From NCBI GenBank assembly GCA_000721375.1, contig JOGW01000028.1, positions 29,784 to 93,783 on the forward strand: 64,000 nt of DNA, read 5' to 3'. The position numbers were made by a program, and so were the translations under genes. Below the pieces are notes generated by a model. The model saw nothing but the letters and a program-made list of their open reading frames with translations, did no database searches and had not been told where the DNA came from. Origin of the DNA: Streptomyces sp. NRRL B-3428. GTDB lineage: Bacteria; Actinomycetota; Actinomycetes; Streptomycetales; Streptomycetaceae. This document shows, one piece after another, positions 1-10,190 of the stretch (positions within the stretch are counted from its first letter, which is position 1; every line of letters starts with the position of its first letter).

Positions 1-234
1 TGCTGATGGCGTCTGTGGGCAGGACGTGATGTACGGGACAGTCGCGAGGGGGTTGTCCGGCCTGCCGTAGTGACAGTCTTGATAGTTAGGCTGGGGGCCG
101 GAGACGTATCTGAACCCACGTGCGGGTCGGATGTGTTTCAGGGGGAGAGCCGGGATCGGACGATGGCGGCGTATCGGCGCCGCAAGTCGCCCCCACCACG
201 GCATGCAGGGTGCTCGACCACACCAGGAGGCATT
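1..234 (+). promoter_or_regulatory. Upstream region of the ParA-like gene
   Basis: No gene begins here that I can support. The stretch ends in a strong ribosome site (AGGAGG, 225-230) four bases before the GTG at 235. A TAGGCT hexamer at 87-92 resembles a Streptomyces -10 box, but no convincing -35 lies at the right distance, so the promoter is only a guess. Confidence 0.35.
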
Positions 235-3200
235 GTGAACAGCGATCGGGACGGGATCCACGGGGGCTGGAACTCACCCGTCGATGATCAGTCCGACGCC
301 GAGTCCGTCGAGATGACGGGCGAGTTCACCATCGACTACACGCCTCCTGCTTGGTACACGCAGAATGCTGCGGGTTCCGGTGGTGCGGGTAGTTCTGGTG
401 GTGCGGGCGGGGTGGCCGGGGATTATCCGGCACCAGCTCCGGCACCGGCACCGGGAGGCGGGTTCCCCGCCTCACCCACCCCTCCGCCGCCTGCCGGGTA
501 TCCGGTAGCGGTTCCCGGGCTGCCTGAGGGCGGGGGCTTCCAGCCGGCGGCTGCGCCTGTGCCCGCCCCCGCGTCAGTACCCGCCCCCGCGCCCGTGTCG
601 GCACCCGTGCCGCCGGCCGCTCCGGCCGCGCCCGTGGAGCCTCCCGTGCAGCCCGCGCCCGCCGCACCTGTTGCCGCCGCGTCCGGGGACGACGGGGAGC
701 CCAGTGAGAGTGGAGACCTCGAGAGCGGGGCGACCATGCGGTTCTCCGCGGCGTCGTTGAAGCGGGAGATCGAGGAGCGGGCCGAGGCCGCCAAGGCCGC
801 TGTTGATTCGATTGGTTCCCTTGACTCCGGCTCCGCTTCGGCCTGCCCCGAGGACGACGGGACCGGTCAGTCCGTCGGCGGCGACGAGCGTGCCGAGACC
901 GAGGCCGAGACCGGTGCCTCCGGCGACGACTTCCCGCTGGCGACCGGTGTGTCCGAGGTACGGGCAGAGGACGCGTCCGCTCAGACGTCGGACGACACCG
1001 ACACCAAGGGCGAGAGCGAGAACGAGAACGGCAGCGAGAACGGCAGCGAGGACGGCGGAGTTCAGGACTCTGTGCCGCAGGACAGTACGCCTTCCGTTGC
1101 CGTGACCGAGTCCAGCAACGAGAACGCGGACGGGGACAGCGAGAAGGGCGAGGAAGAGCAGGAGGACGACGTCCAGGACTCCGTCCCCGCCGCCGCGACT
1201 CCTGTGCCTCATCCTGCCGCTCAGGCCTGGACGGCCGCACCCCCCGCGGGTGGAGCGCCCGCCGCCGGTGGAGCGCCCTCCGCAGGTGCAGCACCCGCCG
1301 CCGGTGACGCGCCCGCCGCCGGGCTGCCTCCGCTGCCGCCCGCGTTCCAGCCGGCCGCCGGTGACGGACAGCCGCAGGCACCCGCGCCCGCACCTCAGTG
1401 GCCCGTGCCGGCCACCGCGCAGGACGGCGGGCAGCCGTCCGCCCCGCCCGCGTGGCCCGCGCCGAACCCCGCACCGCAGCAGTCCCCCGTGCCGGCGCCG
1501 AGCCCCGAGGTGCCTTCTCCGTCCGGCGCCCAGCCCGCGGGTTACGGATTCCCGCCGCCCGCCGCGCAGAGCACCCCGGTACAGCCTGCGGCTCCCGGTA
1601 CACCCCCGGGCGTTCCGGCCCCGCAGGTGCCCAACTCCCAGCCCGCGCAGGCCGGTTACGGCTTCCCGCAGCCCGGCGCTGCGGGTCAGCCCCCTGTCGC
1701 CCCCGCCGGCGGCTACGGCTTCCCGCACCCGACAGCACCAGCGGCCGCACCACAGCAGCAGCCCCCCGCCGCCCCAGGCGGCTACGGCTTCCCCCAGCCG
1801 GGCACCCATCCCCCGGTACCGGGCGCCAACCTGCCCGCCCCGACCGCACCGCAGCCGCCGGCCCCGGCGCCGCAGCAGGGCCAGCAGTACCCCGCGCAGC
1901 CGGTCCAGCCGTACGCCGGACAGCCGGGCCAGCCCCACCCTGGCCAGCCCGGCCAGCCCGGTCAGCCCGGTCAGCCCGGTCAGCCCGGCCAGCAGCCCGC
2001 ACCGCAGCCCGGCCAGCCCATGCCCCCCATGGACCCCCGCGCCGGTGCCGCCTGGCCGCAGCCCGTCACCCATGACCACCGGGAACCGCAGGTCACCGGT
2101 GGTGCGCCGCTCGGATACACGGCCGCCGTCGAGCTGTCCGCGGACCGGCTGATCAACAAGAAGCAGAAGGCCAAGAGCAGCCGCCAGCCCAGCTCCGCCT
2201 CGCGTTTCAAGCTCGGTGCGAAGAAGGAAGAGGCCGAGCGGCAGCGGAAGCTGGATCTGATCAGGACGCCGGTGCTGTCCTGCTACCGGATCGCCGTCAT
2301 CTCGCTCAAGGGCGGCGTGGGCAAGACGACCACGACCACCGCGCTCGGTGCCACGCTCGCGACCGAGCGCCAGGACAAGATCCTCGCGATCGACGCCAAC
2401 CCGGACGCCGGTACCCTCGGCCGCCGTGTACGCCGTGAGACGGGTGCCACGATCCGGGACCTCGTGCAGGCGATCCCGTACCTCAACTCGTACATGGACA
2501 TTCGCCGTTTCACCTCCCAGGCGCCGTCCGGGCTCGAGATCATCGCGAACGACGTGGACCCCGCGGTCTCGACGACCTTCAACGACGAGGACTACCGCCG
2601 GGCGATCGACGTACTCGGCAAGCAGTACCCGATCATCCTGACCGACTCGGGTACGGGCCTGCTGTACAGCGCCATGCGTGGAGTGCTCGATCTGGCCGAC
2701 CAGTTGATCATCATCTCCACCCCCTCGGTCGACGGAGCGAGCAGCGCCTCGACGACTCTGGACTGGCTCTCCGCGCACGGGTACGCGGATCTCGTCTCGC
2801 GGTCGATCACCGTGATCTCGGGTGTGCGCGAGACCGGCAAGATGATCAAGGTCGATGACATCGTGCAGCACTTCGAGACGCGCTGCCGCGGGGTGGTCGT
2901 GGTGCCGTTCGACGAGCATCTGTCGGCCGGCGCCGAGGTCGATCTCGACATGATGCGGCCGCGGACGCGGGAGGCGTACTTCACGCTGTCCGCGATGGTG
3001 GCGGAGGACTTCGCGCGGGCGCAGCAGGAGCAGGGCCTGTGGACGCAGAACGGGTCGGGGATGCCGCCGCACATGGCGCCGCCGCTGCCCGGGCAGGGGC
3101 AGCCGATGCCCGGACAGCAGCCCATGGCGCCGCAGGGGCAGCCCTATCCGCAGCAGCAGGCTCCGCAGCCTTACGGGCAGCAGCAGCCGTATCCGCAGCA

Positions 3201-3333
3201 GGCACCGCCCCAGGGGTGGCAGCAGCTGCCTCCCGGGGCCGGGGCCCCTGGGGCGCTGCCGCCCGCTCAACCGCAGGGTCCCGGTGGGGAGTTGGGGCCG
3301 GTTCCGCCCGGGGGTGTGCCGCCCCAGGGGTGA
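235..3333 (+). CDS. Proline-rich ParA/MinD-like ATPase (EspI-like)
   Basis: A 1032-residue protein in three parts. Residues 1 to about 640 are disordered and Pro/Ala/Gly-rich, with acidic stretches, four GYGFP-type repeats and a GQP tandem. Residues about 680-930 form a ParA/MinD P-loop ATPase with the deviant Walker A KGGVGKTT starting at K692. A Pro/Gln-rich tail follows. The family couples ATP hydrolysis to positioning of complexes or to secretion; the same layout (long Pro-rich arm plus MinD domain) occurs in mycobacterial EspI beside ESX-1. I recall such a gene flanking the esx/bldB region in Streptomyces, which would lie left of this window; that link is from memory. Start: an upstream in-frame ATG at 70 exists, but GTG 235 has the ribosome site. 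No parB is adjacent, so it is unlikely to be the chromosome-partition ParA. Confidence 0.85.
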   Translation: MNSDRDGIHGGWNSPVDDQSDAESVEMTGEFTIDYTPPAWYTQNAAGSGGAGSSGGAGGVAGDYPAPAPAPAPGGGFPASPTPPPPAGYPVAVPGLPEGGGFQPAAAPVPAPASVPAPAPVSAPVPPAAPAAPVEPPVQPAPAAPVAAASGDDGEPSESGDLESGATMRFSAASLKREIEERAEAAKAAVDSIGSLDSGSASACPEDDGTGQSVGGDERAETEAETGASGDDFPLATGVSEVRAEDASAQTSDDTDTKGESENENGSENGSEDGGVQDSVPQDSTPSVAVTESSNENADGDSEKGEEEQEDDVQDSVPAAATPVPHPAAQAWTAAPPAGGAPAAGGAPSAGAAPAAGDAPAAGLPPLPPAFQPAAGDGQPQAPAPAPQWPVPATAQDGGQPSAPPAWPAPNPAPQQSPVPAPSPEVPSPSGAQPAGYGFPPPAAQSTPVQPAAPGTPPGVPAPQVPNSQPAQAGYGFPQPGAAGQPPVAPAGGYGFPHPTAPAAAPQQQPPAAPGGYGFPQPGTHPPVPGANLPAPTAPQPPAPAPQQGQQYPAQPVQPYAGQPGQPHPGQPGQPGQPGQPGQPGQQPAPQPGQPMPPMDPRAGAAWPQPVTHDHREPQVTGGAPLGYTAAVELSADRLINKKQKAKSSRQPSSASRFKLGAKKEEAERQRKLDLIRTPVLSCYRIAVISLKGGVGKTTTTTALGATLATERQDKILAIDANPDAGTLGRRVRRETGATIRDLVQAIPYLNSYMDIRRFTSQAPSGLEIIANDVDPAVSTTFNDEDYRRAIDVLGKQYPIILTDSGTGLLYSAMRGVLDLADQLIIISTPSVDGASSASTTLDWLSAHGYADLVSRSITVISGVRETGKMIKVDDIVQHFETRCRGVVVVPFDEHLSAGAEVDLDMMRPRTREAYFTLSAMVAEDFARAQQEQGLWTQNGSGMPPHMAPPLPGQGQPMPGQQPMAPQGQPYPQQQAPQPYGQQQPYPQQAPPQGWQQLPPGAGAPGALPPAQPQGPGGELGPVPPGGVPPQG
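1940..1995 (+). repeat. GQP-coding tandem repeat
   Basis: Nine-base units of the type CAGCCCGGT recur here and encode a GQPGQPGQP run in the disordered arm of the ParA-like protein. Such repeats can change copy number by slippage. Confidence 0.6.
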
Positions 3334-3356
3334 GTTGAGGACGCGTCAGTTTTCTG

Positions 3357-3395
3357 CGGCCGTACATCTGGTGATCGATGCCAGGTGTGCGGCCG
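3357..3395 (+). terminator. Hairpin after the ParA-like gene
   Basis: Arms 3357-3371 and 3381-3395 form a 15-bp stem containing two G-U pairs when read as plus-strand RNA, with a 9-base loop. It starts 23 bases after the stop codon, fitting an intrinsic terminator without a strong T-run, as is usual in Streptomyces. Confidence 0.6.
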
Positions 3396-3460
3396 TTCGG
3401 CGTTGGGGAGGGTGTTGTTTTCCCTCGGCCGATGTTGCCGATCGGTTACGGCCGAACCAA

Positions 3461-3474
3461 GTTTCACGTGACTA
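3461..3474. other. parS-like sequence (11 of 14 matches)
   Basis: GTTTCACGTGACTA matches the first 11 bases of the ParB site GTTTCACGTGAAAC, including the palindromic core TCACGTGA, but the right end diverges. It lies between a ParA-like gene and a transporter operon. Binding by ParB is untested; it may be chance. Confidence 0.3.
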
Positions 3475-3553
3475 GACCAATGCCGCCCGACACCCCGTCA
3501 ACTCCCCACCCCACCAAGGTCGTTACCGCAGGCCAAACCCCCTACGGCGACCG

Positions 3554-3583
3554 TTGACATGTTTAGACCACCGCTGATAGACA
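3554..3583 (+). promoter_or_regulatory. Vegetative promoter of the peptide ABC operon
   Basis: TTGACA at 3554-3559 and TAGACA at 3578-3583, separated by 18 bases, match the principal-sigma (HrdB) pattern closely. Transcription would start near 3590, about 65 bases before the ATG at 3657. Confidence 0.7.
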
Positions 3584-3656
3584 CACAGACCACTCAGACC
3601 CTTCGGCGCTTGTTCCTGCCGTTTCCATGCGAGCGATGACGCGAGGTCACCGACCC

Positions 3657-5585
3657 ATGAACGTAAGAGATCAGCACGCCCCACTGTCCGATCCACCACC
3701 GCCCGCCCGGCGCAGGCGTCGGTATCTGGTCGCCTCCGGTGTCGCAGCGTTCGCCCTGACGGCCGGCCTGGCCGCAGCGCCCGCCGCCCCCGCGGCACCG
3801 GCCGACAGCGCGGCCGGGCAGACGAACGCCCAGGCCCCGCAGGCCAAGGCAAAGGGCAAGACCCTCACCGTCGCGCTCGCCCAGAGCGTGGACTCGCTGA
3901 GCCCGTTCCTGGCTCAGCGTCTTGTCAGTACGAGCATCCACCGGCTCATGTACGAGTACCTGACCAACTACGACGCCAAGGACAACAAGACCATTCCCGG
4001 CTTCGCCACGGAGTGGAAGTCCTCGGCGGACAAGCTGACCTGGACGTACACGATCCGCGACGACTCCAAGTGGTCGGACGGGCAGAAGGCCACCGCCAAG
4101 GACGCGGCCTTCACGTTCAACAAGATCATGAGTGATGAGAACGCCGGGCAGGCCAACGGCAGCTTCGTCACCAACTTCAAGAAGGTCACCGCGCCCAGCG
4201 ACACCGAGCTCGTGATCGAGCTCAAGAAGCCGCAGGCGACCATGGTCTCCCTCGATGTCCCGATCGTGCCCGAGCACATCTGGAAGGACGTCAAGGACTA
4301 CTCGAAGTTCAACAACGACGAGAAGTTCCCCATCGTGGGCAACGGGCCTTTCGAGCTGACGGACTACAAGACCGACCAGTACGTGAAGCTGAAGGCCAAC
4401 AAGAACTTCTGGCGCGGGGCTCCACAGTTCGAGGAGCTGGTCTTCCGTACGTACAAGGACCAGGACGCCGCCGTCGCCGCGCTCAGGAAGGGCGAGGTGT
4501 CCTTCGTGGCCGGTTCGCCCGCGCTGACCCCCGCGCAGGCCGCGAGCCTCAAGGGCGACAAGAACATCAAGGTCAACGAGGGTCCGGGCCGGCGCTTCTT
4601 CGCGCTCGCCACCAACCCGGGCGCCCAGACCAAGGACGGCAAGAAGTTCGGCGACGGGCACCCGGCGCTGCTCGACCAGAAGGTGCGCCAGGCGCTCTTC
4701 CTGTCGATCGACCGCAAGACCATCATCGACAAGGTCTTCCAGGGCCACGCCGTCGAGGGCGAGGGCTACATCCCGCCGCGCTTCGAGTCGTACTTCTGGA
4801 AGCCGAGCGACGCCCAGAAGCTGGCGTACGACCCGGAGCGGGCCGCCAAGCTGCTCGACGAGGCCGGCTATCCGAAGAAGGGCGACAAGCGGGTCGGCAA
4901 GGACGGGAAGCCGCTGAACCTCCGGATCCTGTGCCACAACACCGACCCGAACGACAAGGCCATCGGCAAGTATCTGCAGGAATGGTGGGGCGAGTTGGGG
5001 ATCGGGCTCGAGGTCCAGTGCCTCGACGACGTCTCCGTGCCCTGGTACGCCGGTGAGTACGATCTCGCCTTCGACGGCTGGTCGGTGAACCCCGACCCGG
5101 ACTTCGTGCTCGGTATCCACACCTGTGCGGCGCTGCCCGAGAAGGCCAAGGAGAGCGCGGCCACCGACAACTTCATCTGCGACAAGAAGTTCGACGAGCT
5201 CTACCAGAAGCAGCTCGCCGAGTACGACCCGGCCAAGCGCGCCGCCACCGTCAAGGAGATGCAGTCCTGGCTGTACGACTCGGGCTACATGAACATCCTG
5301 GCGTACCCGAACGCGGTCGAGGCGTACCGCACGGACCAGATCAAGTCCATCAAGACGATGCCCGAGGCGTCCGGCAACATCTACGGCCAGGACGGGTATT
5401 GGAGCTGGTGGTCCGCGGTTCCGGCGAGCGCCGGCGGCAGCGGTGGCGCGGGCGGCGGGGACGGCGGTGACGACTCCAGCTCGACCGGTGTCGTGATCGG
5501 CGTCGTGATCGGTGTCCTCGTTCTCGCGGGCGGAGCGTTCCTGTTCTCCCGGCGGCGCGCGGCCACGGCCGACGACCGCGAGTAG
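3657..5585 (+). CDS. Peptide ABC transporter substrate-binding protein, C-terminally anchored
   Basis: A family 5 extracellular solute-binding protein (OppA/DppA type), 642 residues, that would capture oligopeptides or similar ligands outside the membrane and deliver them to the permeases encoded next. It starts with a five-arginine run (RRRRR) and a hydrophobic Ala-rich signal segment (about residues 22-50) but has no lipobox cysteine. Instead the C-terminus has a Gly-rich linker, one hydrophobic helix (about 610-630) and an SRRR stop-transfer, so it appears held by a membrane helix rather than a lipid. ATG 3657 is chosen because it gives a compact signal peptide; in-frame ATGs at 3627 and 3636 are possible. 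First gene of a five-gene operon. Confidence 0.88.
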   Translation: MNVRDQHAPLSDPPPPARRRRRYLVASGVAAFALTAGLAAAPAAPAAPADSAAGQTNAQAPQAKAKGKTLTVALAQSVDSLSPFLAQRLVSTSIHRLMYEYLTNYDAKDNKTIPGFATEWKSSADKLTWTYTIRDDSKWSDGQKATAKDAAFTFNKIMSDENAGQANGSFVTNFKKVTAPSDTELVIELKKPQATMVSLDVPIVPEHIWKDVKDYSKFNNDEKFPIVGNGPFELTDYKTDQYVKLKANKNFWRGAPQFEELVFRTYKDQDAAVAALRKGEVSFVAGSPALTPAQAASLKGDKNIKVNEGPGRRFFALATNPGAQTKDGKKFGDGHPALLDQKVRQALFLSIDRKTIIDKVFQGHAVEGEGYIPPRFESYFWKPSDAQKLAYDPERAAKLLDEAGYPKKGDKRVGKDGKPLNLRILCHNTDPNDKAIGKYLQEWWGELGIGLEVQCLDDVSVPWYAGEYDLAFDGWSVNPDPDFVLGIHTCAALPEKAKESAATDNFICDKKFDELYQKQLAEYDPAKRAATVKEMQSWLYDSGYMNILAYPNAVEAYRTDQIKSIKTMPEASGNIYGQDGYWSWWSAVPASAGGSGGAGGGDGGDDSSSTGVVIGVVIGVLVLAGGAFLFSRRRAATADDRE

Positions 5586-5648
5586 CACGAAGACCGCGAA
5601 CACCACCACGCACACTCAGGCGAGATCCGCACGAGTAACGAGAGTCCC

Positions 5649-6725
5649 ATGACAGCGAAAAGCACTCCGGCGCTCGTGCACAGCGCGGAAGCCGACGGCC
5701 CGGCAGCAGCCGGGCCGTCGGCCGGCCGCGGACCACGCGCGCGCAACACCAAGGCCTATCTGCGCTATGCGGCGGGCAAGATCGCGGGGGCCGCGATCTC
5801 CCTGTTCGCCGTCCTCGTCACGAGCTTCTTCCTCTTCCGGCTGATTCCGAGCGACCCCGTCAAGCACATGACCGGCGGACGGCCGATCTCCAGTGAACAA
5901 CTGGAGAACCTGCGCCGGGAGTTCGGGCTCGACCAGCCGATGTGGCAGCAGTTCCTCGACTACATCGGAGACGCCCTGTCGGGTGACTTCGGAATGTCGT
6001 ACCAGTTCCACGCGCCGGTGATCGACAAGATCACGGCGGCGATCCCCGCGACGCTGCTGCTCACCGGCACCGCGTATGTCATCTTCACCGTGCTCGGCCT
6101 CTGGCTCGGCACCCGGACGGCCTGGCGCCACGGCGGCAAGGGCGACCGCTTCAACAGCGCGCTGGCCCTCATCCTCTACTCCGTACCGGCGTTCTGGCTC
6201 GGTCTGCTGCTCATCATCGTCTTCGCCGTCGGCGTCGGACCCATCCCGGGGCTCTTCCCGACCGGCAATCTCGAAGACGGCGACGAGACCGGCTTCGCGT
6301 ACGTCCTCGACGTCGCGCACCACATGATCCTGCCGGTCATCACCCTGGTCGCCGTCGGCTACGCGCAGACGCTCCTGGTGACCCGGTCCTCGCTGCTCGA
6401 CGAGATGGGCAGCGACTATCTGACGACCGCGCGGGCCAAGGGACTTCGCGATGACGTCGTACGGCGCCGTCATGCCGTTCCCAACGCGCTGCTGCCCACG
6501 TTCACGCTGATGTTCGTGAACCTCGGGCATGTCGTCGCCGGTCAGATCCTGGTCGAGACGGTGTTCTCCTGGCCGGGCCTCGGCAGCCTCTTCTACGAGT
6601 CGCTCGCCGCTCCCGACCTCCCGTTGGTGCAGGCGCTGTTCTTCTTCTGGGCGGCCGCGGTGATCCTGGCCAACACCCTTGCCGATGTGCTGTATCCACT
6701 GCTCGATCCCCGGGTGGGCCGATGA
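5649..6725 (+). CDS. Peptide ABC transporter permease (DppB/OppB type)
   Basis: A 358-residue inner-membrane permease of the binding-protein-dependent peptide transporter family, forming half of the channel. About six hydrophobic segments are visible. The cytoplasmic coupling loop is clear (TTARAKGLRDDVVRRRHAVP, the EAA-type motif) about 100 residues from the end, followed by the family-typical GQILVETVFSWPGLG. The length is slightly above the usual 310-340 because of an extra polar N-terminus. It begins 63 bases after the substrate-binding protein gene and its stop overlaps the next start by four bases (ATGA), so the two are translationally coupled. Confidence 0.93.
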   Translation: MTAKSTPALVHSAEADGPAAAGPSAGRGPRARNTKAYLRYAAGKIAGAAISLFAVLVTSFFLFRLIPSDPVKHMTGGRPISSEQLENLRREFGLDQPMWQQFLDYIGDALSGDFGMSYQFHAPVIDKITAAIPATLLLTGTAYVIFTVLGLWLGTRTAWRHGGKGDRFNSALALILYSVPAFWLGLLLIIVFAVGVGPIPGLFPTGNLEDGDETGFAYVLDVAHHMILPVITLVAVGYAQTLLVTRSSLLDEMGSDYLTTARAKGLRDDVVRRRHAVPNALLPTFTLMFVNLGHVVAGQILVETVFSWPGLGSLFYESLAAPDLPLVQALFFFWAAAVILANTLADVLYPLLDPRVGR

Positions 6726-7696
6726 CCGCAGAACCGCCGATGACAGCTGAATCGCAGCTGCCGACCGATCCGCCGGCCAAGGCCGCCGCCTCTGCCGCTG
6801 CCGGCAAGGGCCCACGGGCGCTCAAGGCCGCCCGGATGCGCCAGTCCTTCGTACGTTTCTGGAGGGAGTACCGCACCCACAAGAGCGGGCTCTGGGGTCT
6901 GGCCGCCCTGGTGCTCATCGCGCTCATCGCCGTCGGCGCGCCGCTGCTTGTGGGCGCCGACTCGGAGTCCGTGACGAAGGCGCCGGGACAGGCCCTCGAG
7001 GGCCCGAGCGGCGAATTCCCGCTCGGCACCGACCAGTTCGGCCGCAGTGTGCTCGCCCTGCTCGTCTGGGGTGCGCGGGTGTCGCTGACCGTCGGTCTGC
7101 TCGCGGCCTTCCTGTGCGTGGGGATCGGCACGCTCGTCGGGATCGTCGCCGGGCATTTCCGCGGCTGGTTCGCCACGGTCCTGATGCGGATCACCGACTG
7201 GTTCCTGGTGATGCCGTCCCTGGTGCTCGCCATCGCGCTCGCGACCGTACTCGACCGCTCCATGTGGACGGTCATCCTCGCGATCGGCCTCTCCACCTGG
7301 CCCACCACGGCACGTCTGGTGCGTGCGCAGACCCTGGCCGTGGAGTCACGCCCGTACATCGAAAGAGCCCGCGCGCTCGGCGGCGGCCACGGGCACATCA
7401 TGCTGCGGCACGTACTGCCGAACGTGATGCCCCTCGTGCTCGCCCAGACCACGCTGGTGATCTCCAGCGCGATCCTCACCGAGTCCACGCTGGCGTTCCT
7501 CGGGCTGAGCGACCCCACCGTCACCTCGTGGGGCGGCATGCTCCAGGACGCCCGCGACGCGGGTGCGGTGAGCACCGGGCACTGGTGGTATCTCGCACCG
7601 CCCGGACTCGCCATCGCGGCGGTGGCCCTGGCGTTCACGCTCTGCGGCCGCGCCGTCGAGTCCGTTCTCAATCCCAGGCTGGGGGTGGCCCGTTGA
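6722..7696 (+). CDS. Peptide ABC transporter permease (DppC/OppC type)
   Basis: A 324-residue second permease subunit. An N-terminal cytoplasmic OppC_N-like segment with the first membrane helix (about residues 55-80) is followed by the GTDQFGRSVLALLVWG region typical of DppC/OppC and by the coupling loop ERARALGGGHGHIMLRHVLP. It shares ATGA with the preceding gene. Its TGA at 7694-7696 overlaps the TTG start of the ATPase gene at 7693. Together these overlaps support a single polycistronic message for the whole importer. Confidence 0.93.
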   Translation: MTAEPPMTAESQLPTDPPAKAAASAAAGKGPRALKAARMRQSFVRFWREYRTHKSGLWGLAALVLIALIAVGAPLLVGADSESVTKAPGQALEGPSGEFPLGTDQFGRSVLALLVWGARVSLTVGLLAAFLCVGIGTLVGIVAGHFRGWFATVLMRITDWFLVMPSLVLAIALATVLDRSMWTVILAIGLSTWPTTARLVRAQTLAVESRPYIERARALGGGHGHIMLRHVLPNVMPLVLAQTTLVISSAILTESTLAFLGLSDPTVTSWGGMLQDARDAGAVSTGHWWYLAPPGLAIAAVALAFTLCGRAVESVLNPRLGVAR

Positions 7697-8691
7697 GCCT
7701 CTTGGAGGTACGTGATCTGCATGTCACGTACGCGAATGGCGCCCAGGCCGTACGCGGCGTCGACCTCACCGTGGACGCCGGGCAAAAGCTCGGCATCGCC
7801 GGCGAGTCGGGATGCGGCAAGTCCACTCTCGCGCTGGCGCTGCTGCGCCTGCTGCCCGCGTCCACCAAGGTGACCGGACAGATCCTGCTCGACGGCGAGG
7901 ACGTCCTCACAATGAAGTGGGGCCGGCTGCGGGCCGTGCGCTGGGCGGGTGCGTCCATCGTCTTCCAGGGCGCGATGCACTCGCTGAACGCCGTGCACCG
8001 TATCGGCGACCAGATCGCCGAGCCGATCCGGCTGCACCGTACGACACCCGCGGCCAAGGTGAAGGAACGGGTCGCCGAACTGCTCGAACACGTCGGCCTG
8101 CCGGCCGCGCGCGCCCAGGCCTACCCGCATGAGCTCTCCGGCGGCCAGCGGCAGCGCGTCATGATCGCGATGGCGCTCGCCTGCTCCCCCGACCTGATCA
8201 TCGCGGACGAGCCGACCACCGCGCTCGACGTGATGATCCAGGCGCAGATCCTGCGTCTGATCGAGGAGTTGGTGGCCGAGCAGGACCTCGGACTCATCAT
8301 GATCAGCCACGATCTCGCCGTGCTCGCGGACACCTGCGACCGCCTTACGGTCATGTACGCAGGCCGTGTGGTCGAAGAAGGTCCTGCTCAGCAGGTGTAC
8401 GACGACGCCCTGCACCCCTACGGCAAGGCCCTGTCGGCGGCGTTCCCGCGCATCGGGGACCCGGCGTCGCGCTTCGCACCGCGCGGACTGCCCGGGGATC
8501 CTCCCGACCCTTCCGACCTGCCGTCGGGCTGCACCTTCCATCTGCGCTGTCCGGTGGCGCTGGATTCCTGCTCGTCCGATGACCAAGTGCTCCTCGACGC
8601 GGGTGGGTCGAGGCGCGCGGCCTGTGTGCACGTGGGGCGGCCCGAAGCCTCCCCGGATACCGAGGACGCTTCGGTGGGGAGTGAACGATGA
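7693..8691 (+). CDS. Peptide ABC transporter ATPase (DppD/OppD type)
   Basis: A 332-residue ABC ATPase that energises the importer. Walker [10 protein letters not shown] lies at about 37-45, the signature LSGGQRQR near 148, Walker B LIIADEP near 172, and the switch histidine in ISHDLAVL. The C-terminus carries the oligopeptide/dipeptide transporter extension with a Cys-containing GCTFHLRCP motif that in relatives can bind an Fe-S cluster. I chose the rare TTG at 7693 because it aligns with the usual family N-terminus (LLEVRDLHV) and overlaps the previous stop; the open frame upstream belongs to the permease gene in another frame. ATGA overlap with the next gene. Confidence 0.92.
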   Translation: MSLLEVRDLHVTYANGAQAVRGVDLTVDAGQKLGIAGESGCGKSTLALALLRLLPASTKVTGQILLDGEDVLTMKWGRLRAVRWAGASIVFQGAMHSLNAVHRIGDQIAEPIRLHRTTPAAKVKERVAELLEHVGLPAARAQAYPHELSGGQRQRVMIAMALACSPDLIIADEPTTALDVMIQAQILRLIEELVAEQDLGLIMISHDLAVLADTCDRLTVMYAGRVVEEGPAQQVYDDALHPYGKALSAAFPRIGDPASRFAPRGLPGDPPDPSDLPSGCTFHLRCPVALDSCSSDDQVLLDAGGSRRAACVHVGRPEASPDTEDASVGSER

Positions 8692-9671
8692 GTGCTTTGC
8701 TGAGTGCCGCCGGCCTGGGGGTGACCTTCCCCGGCCGCAGAGGAGCACCCGATGCCCGTGCCGTGGACGGTGTCGACCTGGACATCCGGCGCGGCGAGAT
8801 CGTGGCGCTGGTCGGCGAGTCCGGCTGCGGCAAGACGACCCTCGCGCGGTCGCTGCTCGGCCTGGTCCCGCCGACGTCCGGTCAAGTTCTCTTCGACGGC
8901 GCCCCGTTGACGTATCGCGGCAAGGCCCTCAAGGCCTATCGCAAGCGCGCACAGCTCGTGCTCCAGGATCCGAGCGGTTCCCTGAATCCGCGGCACACGG
9001 TGTACGACGCGGTCGCCGAGGGACTGCGTATCCACGGCTACGCGGGCGACGAACGCGAAGCCGTGGCAAGTGCCCTCTCCCGGGCGGGCCTGCGACCGCC
9101 CGAGCGCTTCTTCCTGCGTTATCCGCACGAGCTGTCCGGCGGTCAGCGCCAGCGCGTCGTGATCGCCGGGGCGCTGGCCCTGGAGCCCGAACTGATCGTC
9201 GCGGACGAGCCGGTGGCATCCCTCGACGCTTCGGTACGCGGCGAGATCCTGGCGCTGCTGTTGTCGCTACGCACCGACCTGGGGCTCTCGGCGCTGGTCG
9301 TCACCCATGACCTGGGTCTCGCGTGGAACATCGCGGACCGGGTGGCGGTGATGTACCTGGGGCGCATCGTGGAGACGGGGACGGTGGAGGAGGTTCTGAC
9401 CTCTCCTCAACATCCCTACACCCAGGCGCTGTTGTCGGTTCTGCCGGAGGCACCGGGTGATCCAGTGGTACTGAGCGGGGAGCCACCGGACCCCTCGCGC
9501 ATCCCGGGCGGCTGCCGCTTCCACGCGCGGTGCCAGGTGCTGGCGTCCGGGGAGGCGGAGCGGGCCGGGGTCGCCGGTGCCTGCCGTACGACCACGCTGC
9601 CGGTGCTGTCCGGGGGCGGGGAGCGGCAGGTGGCTTGTCACTGGGCGGCGGCGCGGACGCCCACCGGCTGA
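8688..9671 (+). CDS. Peptide ABC transporter ATPase (DppF/OppF type)
   Basis: A 327-residue second ATPase, partner of the preceding subunit in the heterodimeric motor. Walker [10 protein letters not shown] is near residue 43, followed by the Q-loop segment [13 protein letters not shown], signature LSGGQRQR, Walker B LIVADEP and VTHDLGL. The C-terminal GGCRFHARC motif matches the DppF/OppF extension. It is the last gene of the operon; a strong bidirectional terminator follows 24 bases after the stop. Confidence 0.93.
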   Translation: MSALLSAAGLGVTFPGRRGAPDARAVDGVDLDIRRGEIVALVGESGCGKTTLARSLLGLVPPTSGQVLFDGAPLTYRGKALKAYRKRAQLVLQDPSGSLNPRHTVYDAVAEGLRIHGYAGDEREAVASALSRAGLRPPERFFLRYPHELSGGQRQRVVIAGALALEPELIVADEPVASLDASVRGEILALLLSLRTDLGLSALVVTHDLGLAWNIADRVAVMYLGRIVETGTVEEVLTSPQHPYTQALLSVLPEAPGDPVVLSGEPPDPSRIPGGCRFHARCQVLASGEAERAGVAGACRTTTLPVLSGGGERQVACHWAAARTPTG

Positions 9672-9695
9672 GACCGGCGTCCGAGTGCGACTGTG

Positions 9696-9730
9696 TGGGC
9701 GGGTGGGGAGCCAAGTACCCCACCCGCCCA
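9696..9730. terminator. Bidirectional terminator
   Basis: A perfect 13-bp inverted repeat (TGGGCGGGTGGGG, 9696-9708, and its complement at 9718-9730) with a 9-base loop lies between convergent genes, ending the ABC operon on one strand and the small-membrane-protein transcript on the other. Confidence 0.8.
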
Positions 9731-9735
9731 CCTCG

Positions 9736-10122
9736 TCAACGAGCTCCCGCAGCGGCGGCCTGCAGGCCCATGACGACGCCCACCGCGAGCACTCCGATCG
9801 CCAGGGCGGCGAGGGCGAGCCGCCATCGTGCGTGCCTACGGGGGATGCAGAGACAGGCCGGCGCAGCGAGCCACGCGGTCAGAACGAGGTAGGGCAGGAA
9901 GTCCTGTGCCCGTTGGTTCATTTGACGGCAGTGCTCGTAGCCGGGCCCGGACTCACCGAAGTAGCGAACGCAGTCGCTCCCCCAGTTCTCGGTCACCAGA
10001 CCGGCCACCGGCCACCACAGCGTGACCAGCACAGCCGCCCCCAGCGCAACGGCGAACGCCGTCGACGGGCCTGGGCCCTGACGCGTACCAAGACCGGGAT
10101 CGTCGTTGTGCGGTGCCGTCAT
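9736..10122 (-). CDS. Small three-helix membrane protein of unknown function
   Basis: A 128-residue protein I do not recognise. Three hydrophobic segments are visible at about 21-42, 76-93 and 97-119. The loop after the first contains two cysteines (in DCVRYF and EHCRQ), which could form a disulfide outside the cell. The ATG at 10122 has only a weak ribosome site. It lies 68 bases downstream of the WXG100-lysozyme gene on the same strand, so it may be co-transcribed and serve that module, but this is inference from position alone. Confidence 0.7.
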   Translation of the reverse strand: MTAPHNDDPGLGTRQGPGPSTAFAVALGAAVLVTLWWPVAGLVTENWGSDCVRYFGESGPGYEHCRQMNQRAQDFLPYLVLTAWLAAPACLCIPRRHARWRLALAALAIGVLAVGVVMGLQAAAAGAR

Positions 10123-10190
10123 GTATGAACCTGTTCTTGCAAGTGGTCCGGCGGCGGATCCAAACGGTCGCCGGAGTGTGGTGGACGTGG

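Larger units (their letters stand above)
3334..3656 (+). other. 323-bp intergenic region
   Basis: No coding signal. It holds, in order, the terminator hairpin, the parS-like site and the promoter of the ABC transporter operon, each listed separately. Confidence 0.6.

Noticed and set aside
574..3270. Long minus-strand open frame opposite the ParA-like gene
   Set aside because: Arg/Gly-rich translation with no motifs; it is the mirror of a Pro-rich high-GC gene that has a clear ATPase domain.
235..3333. Chromosome-partition parA
   Set aside because: No parB or gidB/rnpA neighbours; the long Pro-rich arm fits EspI-like secretion-associated ATPases better.
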